In this document: in pieces, positions 23,080 through 34,437 of the stretch
Position numbering within the stretch: position 1 is the stretch's first letter
How the letters are laid out: each line of letters starts with the position of its first letter
DNA from: Toxorhynchites rutilus septentrionalis
Taxonomy: Eukaryota; Arthropoda; Insecta; Diptera; Culicidae
Reading direction: 5' to 3'
DNA: 64,000 nt
NCBI RefSeq assembly: GCF_029784135.1
Contig: NC_073745.1
Span: 41,992,420 to 42,056,419 of the forward strand
Made by a program: the position numbers and the translations under genes
The notes under the pieces: model-generated
The model's database searches: none
What the model was told of the DNA's origin: nothing
The model's input: only the letters and a program-made list of their open reading frames with translations

Positions 23080-24412
23080 GGAGGGTTGTGTCCGAGACAC
23101 GACCGCATAGTTGACGTAGGATTCCGTTAGCCTATCTGTTGTTTGTTTGAAGAATTACATCGTTAAACTCTTTGATAATGATTTGGTGGCTCTGAAAAAG
23201 GCAATTTTATTTGGTTGTTGGGTATTGTTTGTTCACTCCACCAGTGTTTATGGAGTGATGATGACAGAAGTATGGTAAACAGTCGTTGGGCGGTGCGTAT
23301 TAGATAGAAGATGCCGAAGTGGATAGAGATATGATGAAAACCGCCCTCTTTGACCCTAGACGAGATGCCTTCTGTATTATGTATGAATGAAATAAAGAAA
23401 AAAAAAACTCACCGATGTAATATAAGAAAATTACCAATACCAAACACAATTATCATTTTTCTCATCAGTAAAAACATGTAACTTTGATATAGAGAAAACA
23501 TATTAGAAATGGAAAAGGTAATTTTGTTTTATAATTTCTACTTTCTGAGTGTTTGTTCAACCCAATACGAATTTTAATTGGATAATCGGATAAAAAACAA
23601 CACCTATGACTATATGTAGAGCATATAGGAAATCACTTTTTTAAATATTTCTTCACTTTTCCAATTTTTTCTTGCCGCATGAACTTTCCTTGGTTGAAAA
23701 CGAACACAACAAAATAGACAGCTTAAACCAAAAAAACCCGTTCTCGAGTGGGAACACACCTTGGTTTTCATTTATGAAAATTGAAATAAATCGTTTCATA
23801 TATCAAGTCATTTTTAACACAACTGCTACCATATACAATTTCACAATTACACTTGTGCTAAATTTTTCACAATACACGATCGATCACTGATATGAAATTT
23901 CACGAAGCAACCAACATTAAAGTTACAAATTTAAATTTTATTTGCTAGAATTCATCGTATCACTCACCCTATTTGCAATGACGATTTCCCTAGGGCACCT
24001 TGGTTTCGATGTCTCTGTTAGGGAATACATTTCAGTAGGAACAAAAGCTCCCCCTACTTTCATGTATTTGCAATGTCGATTTCCCCCAGGCAGCTTGATT
24101 CTGATGTCTCTGTTAGGGACCCGTCGCATGTATCGTCAATTTCGACCAATTAGAAGTGGATATTTCCGTTAGGATAGGGGTTGAGATTTTTCAATTGTTC
24201 GATAGTTAGTTTCATGACATATATTATTTTATTCAATATAAAAAATTGTTATGGAATGTCAAAATCGATTGACGCAAAAATTTCATCAATCCATCATTAA
24301 ATGACTGAGCAATCGGCGTTTGAAATTGGACAATTTTTCACAATGTGCTCGATTTTCGACTTTCAATTTGTACCCCAATATGTTCCCGAAAGACGTAATC
24401 CTACGTCAAAAT
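23080..24412. mobile_element. TTGACGT-ended repeat, copy 2
   Basis: The left end contains GTTGACGTAGGATTCCG (about 23,110) and the right end contains GACGTAATCCTACGTC (about 24,392), an inverted pair with slight decay. Near the left end is a histone-type stem-loop (23,188-23,203, reading GGCTCTGAAAAAGGCA on plus). At about 23,970-24,125 are two units of the same minisatellite found six-fold at 30.1-30.65 kb. No transposase frame is present. Confidence 0.55.
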
Positions 24413-25412
24413 GATATTCCGCTGAGAAGAGAAAAGGTACATGCTGGTGGTCAGGTACTACGAGATACTCCCATGCTCCGGGCGTTCATCGGCTAGCCTC
24501 CGGGGAAATCTTATCCACTGCATCGGGAGGAACAGGCATTGTCCAGAGACATATCCATGCATTTTTAACAATCTGTCAACATACTGCACGACAGTAGTCA
24601 TAGTGGAGTGGTGGAGAATTGACAAGTGTTGCTCTCGCCTACATTTTTTTTCTCATGACTCAATCGCTTCCAAGCAAGCAGCGGATAAACTCAACCAACC
24701 ATTACAGCCTAACGTGACACATTTTCACGTATAAATCACACAATTTTCAGTGAATAAACGACGTCATTGTAAACTTGATGAAATTCCCTGAAATCATCAT
24801 CAGTTGGAGAGTATGTTATAGCTGAGTCAGTTTGTTGCCAGTCAAATACTTTTATGATGAAACTCCTCACTTTCAGCGTTTTGTTTAATTTCGTTTCAAT
24901 CATACAAATGACCTCTGTCCTATGATGTGATAAGCTTTATATGTTTTATAAAACCGCTTCTGTATACTGTATATTGTATAATGTTTGTTCTTTGGCAGTA
25001 TGTTAGGTATATTGATTTATACAATGCATTCAAATGGCTAATTTACAGAAATAACCAGCTGAAATGAAAATATGAGATTCGTTAACCTCATACTTTAAAA
25101 CATAATTTTGAAAAGGTTGCAAAAATCGTGTAAATATCGGAATGACTCTTGGGAAGTATCAACGCCCCTTGCAGAAAAAAAACAGTTTACAATACGTCAA
25201 TTTTACAATATCTTACTACTTTCAATGTTATTTTAAATCGGCAGTTCCCCCTTCCAAGAAATCATCAACTCCATGGTGGTTTGGAACTTTGTGACAAGTT
25301 ATGCTTACCCTGAGGGCTAACATGATAAAGTAAGGCAAATGAAACTTCTCTAAATACATATTATTACATTATTACATAAAATGAACCTAAAAATAACAGA
25401 AAATGCGCTATT
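24413..25412. other. unassigned sequence
   Basis: The part 24,430-24,720 is less AT-rich and open on plus (24,441-24,734) but matches nothing I know and has no clear splice sites. Nothing is visible in the rest. Confidence 0.35.
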
Positions 25413-25413
25413 C

Positions 25414-25935
25414 CCCCATACTGGTATATCATTTATACAATATATATACTATAGCAATATAAGAGCAATATGAGAGAGCAAAACAAGAAACACATTGCAG
25501 AGAAGCACGCATTAAAGGTTTTCGCATACTCTGCCACAAACACGGCCCAGACCGAGAAATATATAGATTCTGAGTATGCTCTCCTTTTTACTCTTTGAAA
25601 ACACTTTCCAACGCCATCTTTTAATGAGGTGTACCAGTGGCTATGAGGATAGCGTAGTCGTGTGAAACAGTCTTGCATTTCAGATGGCCTTGGTTCGATC
25701 CCATTGACATTGTTTGGATTTTTTTTGGGTACAATCCCAAAAGAGAGGAAAAAATAAAAAAAGAGATGCCTGCACCCATACATACAAACAAAGCAAACAA
25801 GCTTTTGAAACAGATGCTTTTATTGGCTCATTTCACCCTTCAGGACACGAAAAAGCATTTTTTTTGCCGAATATGAAAATGTTTTCTGCAAACACAAGTT
25901 TGGGTGTAGAAAATTCTACGATAAAATTTTGAATT
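25414..25935 (+). repeat. dispersed repeat, copy 2, carrying a SINE
   Basis: This is the intact partner of the repeat at 20,368-21,610. It holds a tRNA-derived insertion in the middle (about 25,632-25,800) at the place where the other copy holds a DD41D element. Confidence 0.6.
25635..25790 (+). mobile_element. tRNA-derived SINE-like insertion
   Basis: A perfect pol III B box, GGTTCGATCCC, lies at 25,692-25,702. An A-box-like segment (TAGCGTAGTCGTGT) begins about 40-45 bp upstream, the spacing of a tRNA promoter. The tRNA body is not intact enough to be a gene, and the sequence continues into an A-rich unrelated tail. This is best read as the head of a SINE. Confidence 0.6.
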
Positions 25936-27519
25936 TCAATTCATTAAGCGTTTTTTAGACCTTTTTGGCGTAGGACTATATTTTCTGGGAAAACTGAGGT
26001 TTTGAAAAAAAAAACAATTCCAAAAACTAGAATTTGGTCGCGTCCCGAAAATTGTTATTGCTTACTCATTTCCTGGAAGATTTATGAAAATTTTGCTACA
26101 AACGATTTGGACACACCCTAACATTCTGTTGCAATATAGAAAATTATATATTTTTTCAATAGTTACTCTGTTAAAATAACATTCTATCCGTGTCATCTAT
26201 AACGAACAACTTCTGTAGCGGCGATTAACAACTGCGAATCAGTCGCATGTAATTCGCTCGCTTGAAATGAAGAAATGACAAGAAAAAACATTGCAACACA
26301 CCACTCATTTTCAACTTATTGCAACGGATGTTATTTGCGGTTAGATGCATTCACAAAATTGTCGAATCAACAGATTTTCAGATTTTTTCGAACCCTCCAT
26401 TTAGCGAGTAACTAATATAGTGGTGAGACACAATTTTTACATACCAATACCATAGGCGAAAACAATCATCACTAAGCATTGTGCATCATCATACCCAAGC
26501 GAAAAAAGAATAACAAGTGAGGGCAATAATATGTACCTCGGCTCTGCGAACGAAATGCAAAGTTTAAAGATTCTTTAATACAAAAATCTATTCATGGCAA
26601 ACATTCTGTTGATGCCCTGGAACTGTGCAAATCAGACACGAAAATCGATTATTCTTGTAATTTTTGCTTCGCTTTTACAGCGAGATATAAAATACCATAA
26701 AATAGATGTCATTTACGATTTTCATTCTAATTAGCTTGCACCAGCCAATGGGAACCCAACAGAATTTTTATTTTGATCTTCTAATTGCTTGTGTGTGAGC
26801 GTGTTTTAATGTTTATACGTGTGAGTGTGCGTGTCGACACGTTCTTTGTCATACGTTCACAGGCCATTTAGCTGGAAATAAACAATTCAACGGGCGATTT
26901 AAAGGTTCGTTTCATGCCTCATGGACTTCGGGGGGTGGAATGCAATCGGCTCATAATTGTCGTATTCGTAAGTAATTCACTGCGTAAAATGTTTTACTCG
27001 AGAGTTTAATCTGAAATTTCGTTTCATTCTAAAATAATTTCTTAAGGAATTCTTAAGGAAATCAGATAAGAAGGGAAATCAAAATTGCGTGCAATAATTC
27101 TTTAGATCAAATCCAAGACTTCCAGTCAGTGTGATAAAGATAAGGGTGATGTAGATGGTGAAATGGGTTAGTGAGATCTCTACTATTCCGCAATTGCATC
27201 CATGTAAAAACACTACCTTCAGTGAGTTTTCTCATGTGGCAGTAGCAGTGTGCAGTGAATACTTGAGGATTCACATCCAGAAAGACAAATAAAAGCTGTT
27301 ACGACTCACCGCCAGCAATGTTCCTGTTTCCTCCAGTTCAATTCTTACAATCTGCTTGAACGCTCTTCAGAGCAATCACTTGGAGCATTAAAAGAGAACT
27401 TAATTCAAAAGCAATTATTCCCATCAATCACAGTCCTACGTCAAGCTCCCGTCCATGACACAAACACAGACACAGACTATTCTACTTTTTTGATCGTTTG
27501 TTTACTATAGGTGTGATTG
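25936..27519. other. unassigned, fairly unique sequence
   Basis: No coding exon is visible. The stretch 26,200-27,310 has few repeat words shared with the rest of the window and may be ordinary unique intergenic or intronic DNA. A GT-rich stretch lies at about 26,790-26,840. A short end fragment of the TTGACGT repeat (CAGTCCTACGTCAAG) lies at 27,430. Confidence 0.35.
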
Positions 27520-27559
27520 TTTGTATAATATACAAAATTACATACACAAAAAAAATTGG

Positions 27560-28146
27560 ATGGCGAATTAGGATTTATTGTTCTAATATTGAAACAATAG
27601 GGTAACCATAATTATTCCAAATTTCAAATTTCAGATTTTTTCCAAATTTCAGATCAATTATTCAACAGGAACGGGGTCAATTTTCTATTAGTGTTGAACG
27701 ACCCTACAAACATTCAAACATACATAGAAACAGGTCAAGCTGAATAAAACCACTTAAAAAGTAATTAGTTGTTTGGGGACTGCGGCCATCTTGGAATTGG
27801 ATTTTTCATTATCTGCTATGTTCTGCTAGTCGAGAACTTTCTTTTGATACCCATATTGATGGGGTTCTGAGAAAATATTTAATCCACTATTTTGTAGTGG
27901 GCGCCATCTTAGATTTGTTTTCGTCATAAATAACTGTATTCTACTAGTCAATCCCTTTCATATGATACCCATATTGATGGGGTTTTGAAAAACATATATA
28001 TGGCGCCATTTTGTGGTGGCTATTTTGGATTTGAATTTTTCATAAATAACTGTGTTCTACTAGTCACTTTCATTTGATACCCATATTAGCTATTCAAATT
28101 TCCGAAAATCAAAAATTAAACACTCCGGATAATCGAGTCCGACCTG
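27560..28146 (+). repeat. GCCATCTTGGATTTG satellite block ending in a Tigger-type terminus
   Basis: A monomer of about 115-120 bp is repeated about three times. Each has GATACCCATATTGATGGGGT, a TTTTGTAGTGG word, a GCCATCTT-GGATTTG word, and CATAAATAACTGT followed by TCTACTAGTC. The block ends in ACTCCGGATAATCGAGTC followed by CGACCTG, the right terminus of pogo/Tigger-like elements seen at 31,429 and 32,888. The same order (satellite, then this terminus) occurs at 32.4-32.9 kb, so the satellite seems to be part of a larger element. Confidence 0.65.
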
Positions 28147-28217
28147 TATTGAGTTGTCTGGAAAGCTCAAGTCGATTTTTTGGGGAAACAAAAGCATAAT
28201 TTTTTATGGGCATACAT

Positions 28218-28473
28218 TAGAGTGCCAATGAAAATGGCCATTTCGAATTGAGGACATTTGGCATCAATTTTTTTTTCGAAAACCCCCATTTCCTTTACTC
28301 CCCCCCTTCTGTGATTTTTGAGTTTTCGAAAAACTCAAACTTTTGACGGCTCTGCGACACTAGTAAATGTAGTCCGATTGAGCTGATATTTTGCATAGGC
28401 TAGTTTTTCGTGAGAATCAAAATTTTTAATCAAGTTCCCTTTCAAAATTCGAAGGTTATTTTTTTGCACTCTA
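28218..28473. mobile_element. foldback MITE with TAGAGTGCCAA ends
   Basis: The element begins TAGAGTGCCAATGAAAATGG and ends with an imperfect inverse (TTTTTTTGCACTCTA). The interior contains TTTCCTTTACTCCCCCC and TCCGATTGAGCTGAT, the same words as the larger foldbacks at 61.2-64 kb. It has no coding capacity. Confidence 0.7.
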
Positions 28474-29435
28474 GTAGACATACATTTATTCAATTTTATA
28501 TGCACAGTTTTGTTTCACAATCTTTCGCCATCTTACACGCAGCTTAAAAAAACTATCCTCCTAGAATATGTTTGCTTTCTCGTCGAACACTATTCAAGGT
28601 ATTTTGTATGCTGTCCATAGAGTCAAAGATCTTGCCCTTAAGTGAATTTTGCAGGAGCCTGAATCTGTGATAATCTGTAGGTGCAATTTACGGTTAGTTT
28701 AGCTGATGGGATAGCACATCCCAGCCAGACTTTAGAATTTTCCGTAGCATTCATAAAGCGAGTCGTTTCTTAAACGCAATGGAGATGCAATTGATTTAAG
28801 GTTTTTCGGTCAAATGGTACGAAACTGCCACAAATGGTTCCTGCCACTTCATTTCTTCATCAGAATCAACTCTTCTTCCGAAAGCGACTTATTTGGATGA
28901 TTTCCTGTGATTCGAGAATAATAAATGGATTCAGCTTCGAGATCAGTTGTGAAAGATTATGCAAGGATACCACATTTTTTCAAATACCAGCAATTCAAAT
29001 TTTGAACCGTATAAGAATATTACATATTTTGCATAAAAAATCTGCTAAATGTAAATCTAAAGTAAGATTCTGGAGTGAGAGGAAAAAAACTCATTTTTCA
29101 TTTATTCAATTCGCGAAATTAATAAATTTATTTCCAATATTGTGAGATGAAAATCGCAAATGGATTAGCAAATGGATTAGCAAGTGGAATAAATACACAT
29201 TTAGAAATAAAAATTAAAAGTAACAATTTACTTTCCCGAATGTGTATTCTACTTAATAGAGGAACACGTTTTTTTCGCAAATGATGACAAATATTAAACA
29301 TAAACTGTATCGAATAATAATGTTATATTATAATGATGAATAAAGCAGAAAATGTATAGGCAAGTGGTTAAGTAAGAGTCAAGACTACGAGTTAGAGACG
29401 TTTAAAGCATCAAGTTATTATTTGAATTCAAAATA
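28474..29435. other. unassigned AT-rich sequence
   Basis: No gene is supported. The plus frame at 28,834-29,145 starts with a GTG and has no other coding sign. Confidence 0.35.
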
Positions 29436-29686
29436 CAGGTCGGACTCGATTATCCGGAGTATTGATTTTTTTTTCACTCCGGATTAACGAATCCTCCGGA
29501 TAATCGAGTCAAAACATTTTTTTATTTGTTTTTTTGCATGTATTTTTTGTTTTTTGAAAATAGAAGAGGAATTTGATTTTTGATTCATCCCCTTAAAGTC
29601 AGAAAACACGTTTCTCACATGAAAAAAAATAATTTATCCAGATTCTCTCAAGAGGTGATAGACGATCATATTTGATGAAAAAAATG

Positions 29687-30937
29687 GGTGGGTTTTATCT
29701 ATGATATAACCGCAAGGTTGACGTGGGACTACCTTAGCATAGCAATCACTTGTTTGTATTGATTACATTCTTGATTGAATGAAACAATTTCCGAATTCAA
29801 TTGAATTCAATATATTTGCTTTGTGAGTAAAAAGATTGAACATGTATGGTCAATTCATGCATTGTGATAGATTATGTTCTTCGTTACAAGTAAATTAAAT
29901 GACAGTCCTTTTACGGACGAAATATAAGTACGGGAAAATAATTAAACGATTATTTTATTTTACATTTGCCTCTGAAGTTTGCATCTCTCAAGTGTACGCA
30001 CTTCTCGAACCGCAAGTTTGCTTGAAACCTGAAAGTTCATTCGCCTCTAGTGTCTGCACCATTTTTCCAGGTTCCTAAGTTTAGAAGACCATGTTAGGGA
30101 AACACATAGGCAAGCGAGTGCAAAAGTACTCGCAGTTTGCATTTATTTGCAAAGCCGATTTCCCCAGAAACCTTGGATTTGAAGTCTGTGTTAGGCAAAC
30201 ACAATTCAGTCGAAACAAAAATGATCCCGACTTGCATGTATTTGCAATGCCGATTTCCCCAGAAACCTTGGTTCTGAAGTCTGTGTTAGGGAAAAATATT
30301 TCAGTCGGAACAAAAAAGCTCCCCGACCTGCATGAATTTGTAATGCCAATTTCCCCAGACACCTAGATTCTGAAGTCTATTTCAGTCGGAAAAAAATGTC
30401 CCCGACTTGCATGAATTTGCAATGTCAATTTCCCGACGCTCCATGGATTTGAAGTCTGTGTTAAGTAAACACATTTCAGTCGGAACAAAAATACCCCCGA
30501 CTTGCATGAATTTGCAATGCCGATTTCCTCCAGGCTTGGTTTTGAAGTCTGTGTTAGGGAACACATTTCGGTAAGAACGAAAACCCCCCTACTTTCATGT
30601 ATTTGCAATGTCGATTTTCCCAAGATTGCTTAGTTTTGATGGCTGTGTTGGGGAACCCGAAATCGGACCGATCGAAACGAGGCAGTTAGGACGTTTAAAT
30701 AACGCTTAATATTTTACAGTTATTATATTGTTTATCTAATGAAAAATAACATTTTATTAATTTCAATAGATGCGTAGAAATATTCCCTTTCAATTGATGC
30801 AAACATCTTTCCGATCCAGTAAGAAATGTTCGAGTTATAAGCATTCGAAATCTTTCATTTTTTCCTGCATGTTCTGTGTTTAGGTTTTCATTTTACCCCC
30901 CATATATTCCGGTTAGACGTAGTCCCACGTCAAAAAT
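29687..30937. mobile_element. TTGACGT-ended repeat, copy 3, inserted in a Tigger-like element
   Basis: The boundaries can be read by comparison with uninterrupted Tigger copies. The insert has GTTGACGTGGGACTACC near its left end and GTAGTCCCACGTCAA at its right end. It contains about six units of a minisatellite (30,060-30,660) and a 270-bp right part shared with copies at 2.4-2.95 and 7.3-7.6 kb. There is no transposase frame. Because it interrupts another element cleanly, it behaves as a mobile unit of about 1.25 kb. Confidence 0.7.
30060..30660 (+). repeat. minisatellite, about six units of 90-110 bp
   Basis: Each unit contains GAAGTCTGTGTTAGG, then CATTTCAGTCGGAACAAAA, a CCCCGACTTGCATG-type block, ATTTGCAATGCCGATTTCCC and a CCTTGG word. 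Unit starts are roughly 30,175, 30,260, 30,350, 30,430, 30,530 and 30,600. Two related units lie at 23,970-24,125 and one at 2,500-2,600, always inside the TTGACGT-ended repeat. Copy number varies between family members. Confidence 0.8.
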
Positions 30938-31429
30938 CCTCCTACGCATATGTTCGAATTTCAACAATGAGAGAGTTGCAGAACTTTTTTTTTTGTTTCG
31001 GACTATGTTGCTTCAAACTGGCTCTACATTAAAAAGTACGATACGGAAGACGATTCTGATGCTTTCATTTGAAAAATGAGAAAATTTAGTACAGGATATA
31101 GTACTGTAACAACTAAATTAGTGAATTTTAATAACATTTGTGAAGTGAAACACTTGAAAGTTAACAATTTTTAACGTGTTATTATTAATTTTATCCTAAA
31201 AATTTATATTAAACTAGATTGTTTCTATCAATTAAAATGAAGTTCTTTAACCGCTCCACAATTTGTTCTTTGACGAACAACTTCCACCTTTCTTAATTTG
31301 GCTGCAATGTCGATATAATCGATTTCTGGTGAAAATTCAAGCAAAATCTTCGAAAATCACGATCCAAACTGAATATAATCGAGTCCAAAATTGTACATAA
31401 TCGAATCACATATAATCTGGTCCGACCTG

Positions 31430-32735
31430 TACTGAATTCTATTAGTCAAATCATTTCATTTGATACCAATATTGAGGGGATTGCAAAAAATGCATAGTCG
31501 ACCATTTTGTGGCGGCGACCTTTTCGAATTTATGTTGTTCATAGTGTAGTGTATTCTCCAAATCAAGCCATTCAGCCATTTTTTTTGCGGCGGCGGATTT
31601 TGAATTTTTCAAGATCATGGAAAACGCAGTATTATAATGACAGTAGAATTAAAGTTTTGTTCCAAATTTCAGATCAATCATTCAACAGAAACGGGGTCAA
31701 TTTGGGACAACCTAACAAACATCCAAACATACATAAAAACAAGTCAAGTTGAATGAAACCATTCAAAAAGTAATTAGTTGTTTGGGGACTGCGGCCATCT
31801 TGAAATTGGATTTTTCATTATCCGCTATGTTCTACTAGTCGAGAACATTCTTTTGATACATTTTTGGGCATTTTTCATAAATAACTGTGTTCTACTAGTC
31901 AAGCCATTTCATTTGACACCCATATTGATAGGGATCTAAGAAAATAGGTTCAGGTAAACTTCGATATAACGTACAATTCACAATCAAAATTGTACGTTGT
32001 ATCGAATTGTACGTTATATCGAAGCATAATAAAGTACTCACAAACGTAGTCTATAATACATTAGTGTGTTGCTGTTTTAGTAAAGTTAATGGATAACTTC
32101 AATCAGAAGACGAAGCCAGCCTTTCTCATGATGTTTACCTTCGTACTGTTGATTAAAGCTTGATTTATTTAGAATCTGGAATCACAAAACCAACTGTATT
32201 TCGGAATTGATTGAAGGTATTAAGCTTGTTTTAGCATCACAATACAGATAATTCATTGTTCTTTCAGAAAAAAATTGAAAAACAATTCCTTTACACTTTG
32301 GAAATGTGTAAGTTATATCAAGGTAAAATGTACGTTATATCGAGTGACGTTATATCGGGGGTACGTTATAACGAGGGTACGTTATATCGAAGTTTCCCTG
32401 TAATTCGCCATTTTGTAGTGGCCTCCATCTTAGATTTGCATTTTTCATAAATAACTGTATTCTACTAGCCAAGCCCTTTCGTTCGATACCCATATTGATG
32501 GGGTTGTGAAAAAATATATAAGGCGTCATCTTGCGGTGGCGGCCATTTTGGATTTGCATTTTTCCATAAATAACTGTGCTCTACTAGCCAAGCCCTCTCA
32601 TTTGATACCCATATTGATGGAGTCCTGAGAAAATATGAAATCCGCCATTTTGTAGTGGCCGCCATCTTGGATTTGCATTTTTCATAAATAACTGTGTTCT
32701 ACTAGTCAATCCCTTTCCTTTGATACCCATATTAG
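31430..32735 (+). repeat. GCCATCTTGGATTTG satellite array, interrupted by a MITE
   Basis: The same monomers as at 27.6-28.1 kb run from about 31,440 to 31,950 and from 32,401 to 32,735. The MITE at 31,951-32,400 breaks the array. The stretch 31,670-31,800 also matches 27,640-27,790 (GATCAAT-ATTCAACAG, then GTTTGGGGACTGCGGCCATC), so this is a second copy of a larger unit. Confidence 0.7.
31951..32400. mobile_element. MITE with CTTCGATATAACGTAC ends, copy 1
   Basis: The ends are CAGGTAAACTTCGATATAAC on the left and its inverse ending AAGTTTCCCTG on the right. TATATCGA/ACGTTATA motifs are repeated several times near both ends, like subterminal transposase-binding repeats. A second copy with the same internal sequence (ACGAAGCCAGCCTTTCTCAT) is at 52,961-53,400. 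The CAG...CTG ends suggest a pogo/Tigger source. It is inserted in the satellite array. Confidence 0.75.
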
Positions 32736-32888
32736 CTATTCAATATAGAATTATTATACAAATTATTCAAAATTTCCGATAATCGAAAATTAAATACTCC
32801 GGATAATCGAGTCTAAAATTCCGGATAATCGAATCCCGGATAATCGAATCCCGGATAATCGAATCTACGGATAATCGAGTCCGACCTG
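32736..32888 (+). repeat. Tigger-type right terminus with repeated GGATAATCGA units
   Basis: The block contains five GGATAATCGA(G/A)TC units in a row and ends TCGAGTCCGACCTG next to TA. It corresponds to the end at 28,146 but with the subterminal motif amplified. Confidence 0.65.
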
Positions 32889-33037
32889 TATAACGATTTG
32901 AAACTGCCTCCGGGTGCGCTGATCTGATGAAGTATTTTTCTTTCACGTCAAATTCAAGGTTCTATTATTCACGTCAAATTAAAACTCAACATTTATTAAA
33001 TGTAAAAAAAAATATTTGCATAATTATAAACAGTAAT

Positions 33038-33689
33038 AAAGCGCGGACTCGATTATATACAGTTTTTGATTTCTTTTCACTGTATATAATTGAATCCTGT
33101 ATATAATCGAGTCAAAAAAAATATTTTTTATTCGTTTTTTTTTGCATGTATTTTTCGTTTTTTGAATATAGAAGAGGAATTTGGTTTTTTATGCATCCCC
33201 TTAAAGTCAGAAAACACCTTTCTCACATGAAAAAAAATAATTTATCAAAATTCTCTCAGAAAGTGATAGATGATCAAATTTGATGAAAAAAATTCTTCTA
33301 CGCATATGTTCGAATTTCAACAATGACAGAGTTATTGAACTTTTTTTTGTTTCGGACTTTGTTGCCTCAAACTGGCTCTACATTACAAAGAACGCTACGG
33401 AATACAATTCTGTTGCTTTCGTTTGAAAGATGGGAAAATTTAGTACAGGATATAGTAGTGGAACATCTAACTAAGTTCATTTTCATAACATTTTGGAAGT
33501 GAAAAACTTAAAAGTTAATAATTTTCAATGTGTTATTATAAATTTCATCTTAAAAATTTAATTTAATAATTACGATTTTTACCCCACTGTACATGTAATG
33601 TAATTTTAAAATGTAATTTAAGTGGCTATATAATATAATCGAGTCCAAAATTGTATATAATCGAATCACATATAATCGAGTCCGACCTG
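33038..33689. mobile_element. Tigger-like MITE, GATTATATAC subtype, copy 1
   Basis: The left end reads GCGCGGACTCGATTATATAC and the right end reads TATAATCGAGTCCGACCTG, followed by TA. The interior matches the element at 29,436 and the copy at 48,326-49,175. It has no coding frame. Confidence 0.75.
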
Positions 33690-33817
33690 TAGCTTTGATA
33701 ACGTTACACATTTTCTCTCAAAACTTGATTCAGTATTTGGTTTGGTGGTGCATAATCTCATGCAATCGGTCCATCACCAATCTTCCCTTCGTTCTCTTGC
33801 TTGAATCATTTGTTTAA

Positions 33818-34094
33818 CACTTTCGTTGCCCCGTCGTCCAGATATGGGTGACACTTTCCTCGTTCAAATTGAATAGAATTTTTAAAGGGAATTTAAAAGA
33901 ATAGGCACCTAAGTGTAACTATAGGATATGTATAAAAATAATAAAATTATAACCATATCATTATAATGTTTATACTATACTTGGTTTGTACTGTAACTTT
34001 TTGCGAAACCCATATAATATGACTTTGGCATGTGTTATTGAAGTCAATTTATCTTCAAATTGAATAAAATATTGTCACTTTGGGCGACGAACGT
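33818..34094. mobile_element. TTAA-flanked MITE, piggyBac-like
   Basis: TTAA occurs exactly at both borders (33,814-33,817 and 34,095-34,098). Inside these the ends are CACTTTCGTTGCCC and, inverted, CACGTTCGTCGCCC. TTAA duplication is the mark of piggyBac elements. At 277 bp with no frame it is non-autonomous. Confidence 0.65.
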
Positions 34095-34403
34095 GTTAAT
34101 CCGTAATCAACACTAAAGCCAAGTGTCTGTCGGAGGAAGAGCTATGGAAACAAATTCCTCCCCATAATCGAAACCGGTTTCTGGTGGACAATGATGCTTT
34201 CCGTACATCGGATACTCACCGCGACGCGATGTTTATTTATCAGTCTTATATTTAGGTTCAATGTTAAAAATAAAACCGCGAATCCGTATGACACGCTCCG
34301 ATAGAATCCCGTAAACTGATCATCGTCTCACGGTGAGAATAGACACTAATTTAAAATGAATTCGCGCGCACATGCCCATTATTAATTCTCGACGCTGCAG
34401 TAA

Positions 34404-34437
34404 TCAGTCGGACAGTCTCTTTACAGCGCATCAGTTG
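34404..34437 (+). promoter_or_regulatory. candidate Inr + DPE core promoter
   Basis: TCAGTC at 34,404-34,409 matches the arthropod initiator, with the A at 34,406 as +1. At the required +28 to +32 position stands AGTTG (34,433-34,437), which fits the DPE consensus RGWYV. There is no TATA box about 30 bp upstream, as expected for this promoter class. The surrounding 34.3-35.2 kb is less AT-rich and largely free of the window's repeats. No downstream exon could be identified, so function is unproven. Confidence 0.4.

Larger units (their letters stand above)
29436..31429. mobile_element. pogo/Tigger-like element split by another repeat
   Basis: The left end is CAGGTCGGACTCGATTATCC and the right end is the inverted motif AATCTGGTCCGACCTG, both next to TA. 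Inner parts match two relatives at 33,038-33,689 and 48,326-49,175 (TTAAAGTCAGAAAACAC, then TACGCATATGTTCGAATTTC, then GGCTCTACATTA). In this copy the match is interrupted after GATGAAAAAAA (about 29,686) and resumes at about 30,938, because a TTGACGT-ended repeat is inserted. It has no transposase frame, so it is non-autonomous. The TA target and CAG...CTG ends support pogo/Tigger, from family knowledge. Confidence 0.75.

Noticed and set aside
25635..25710. A tRNA gene
   Set aside because: The B box is perfect, but the acceptor stem and anticodon arm cannot be folded, so this is a SINE head.
30091..30623. Long overlapping open frames on both strands in the minisatellite
   Set aside because: They result from a repeat unit with few stops and have no homology or start signals.
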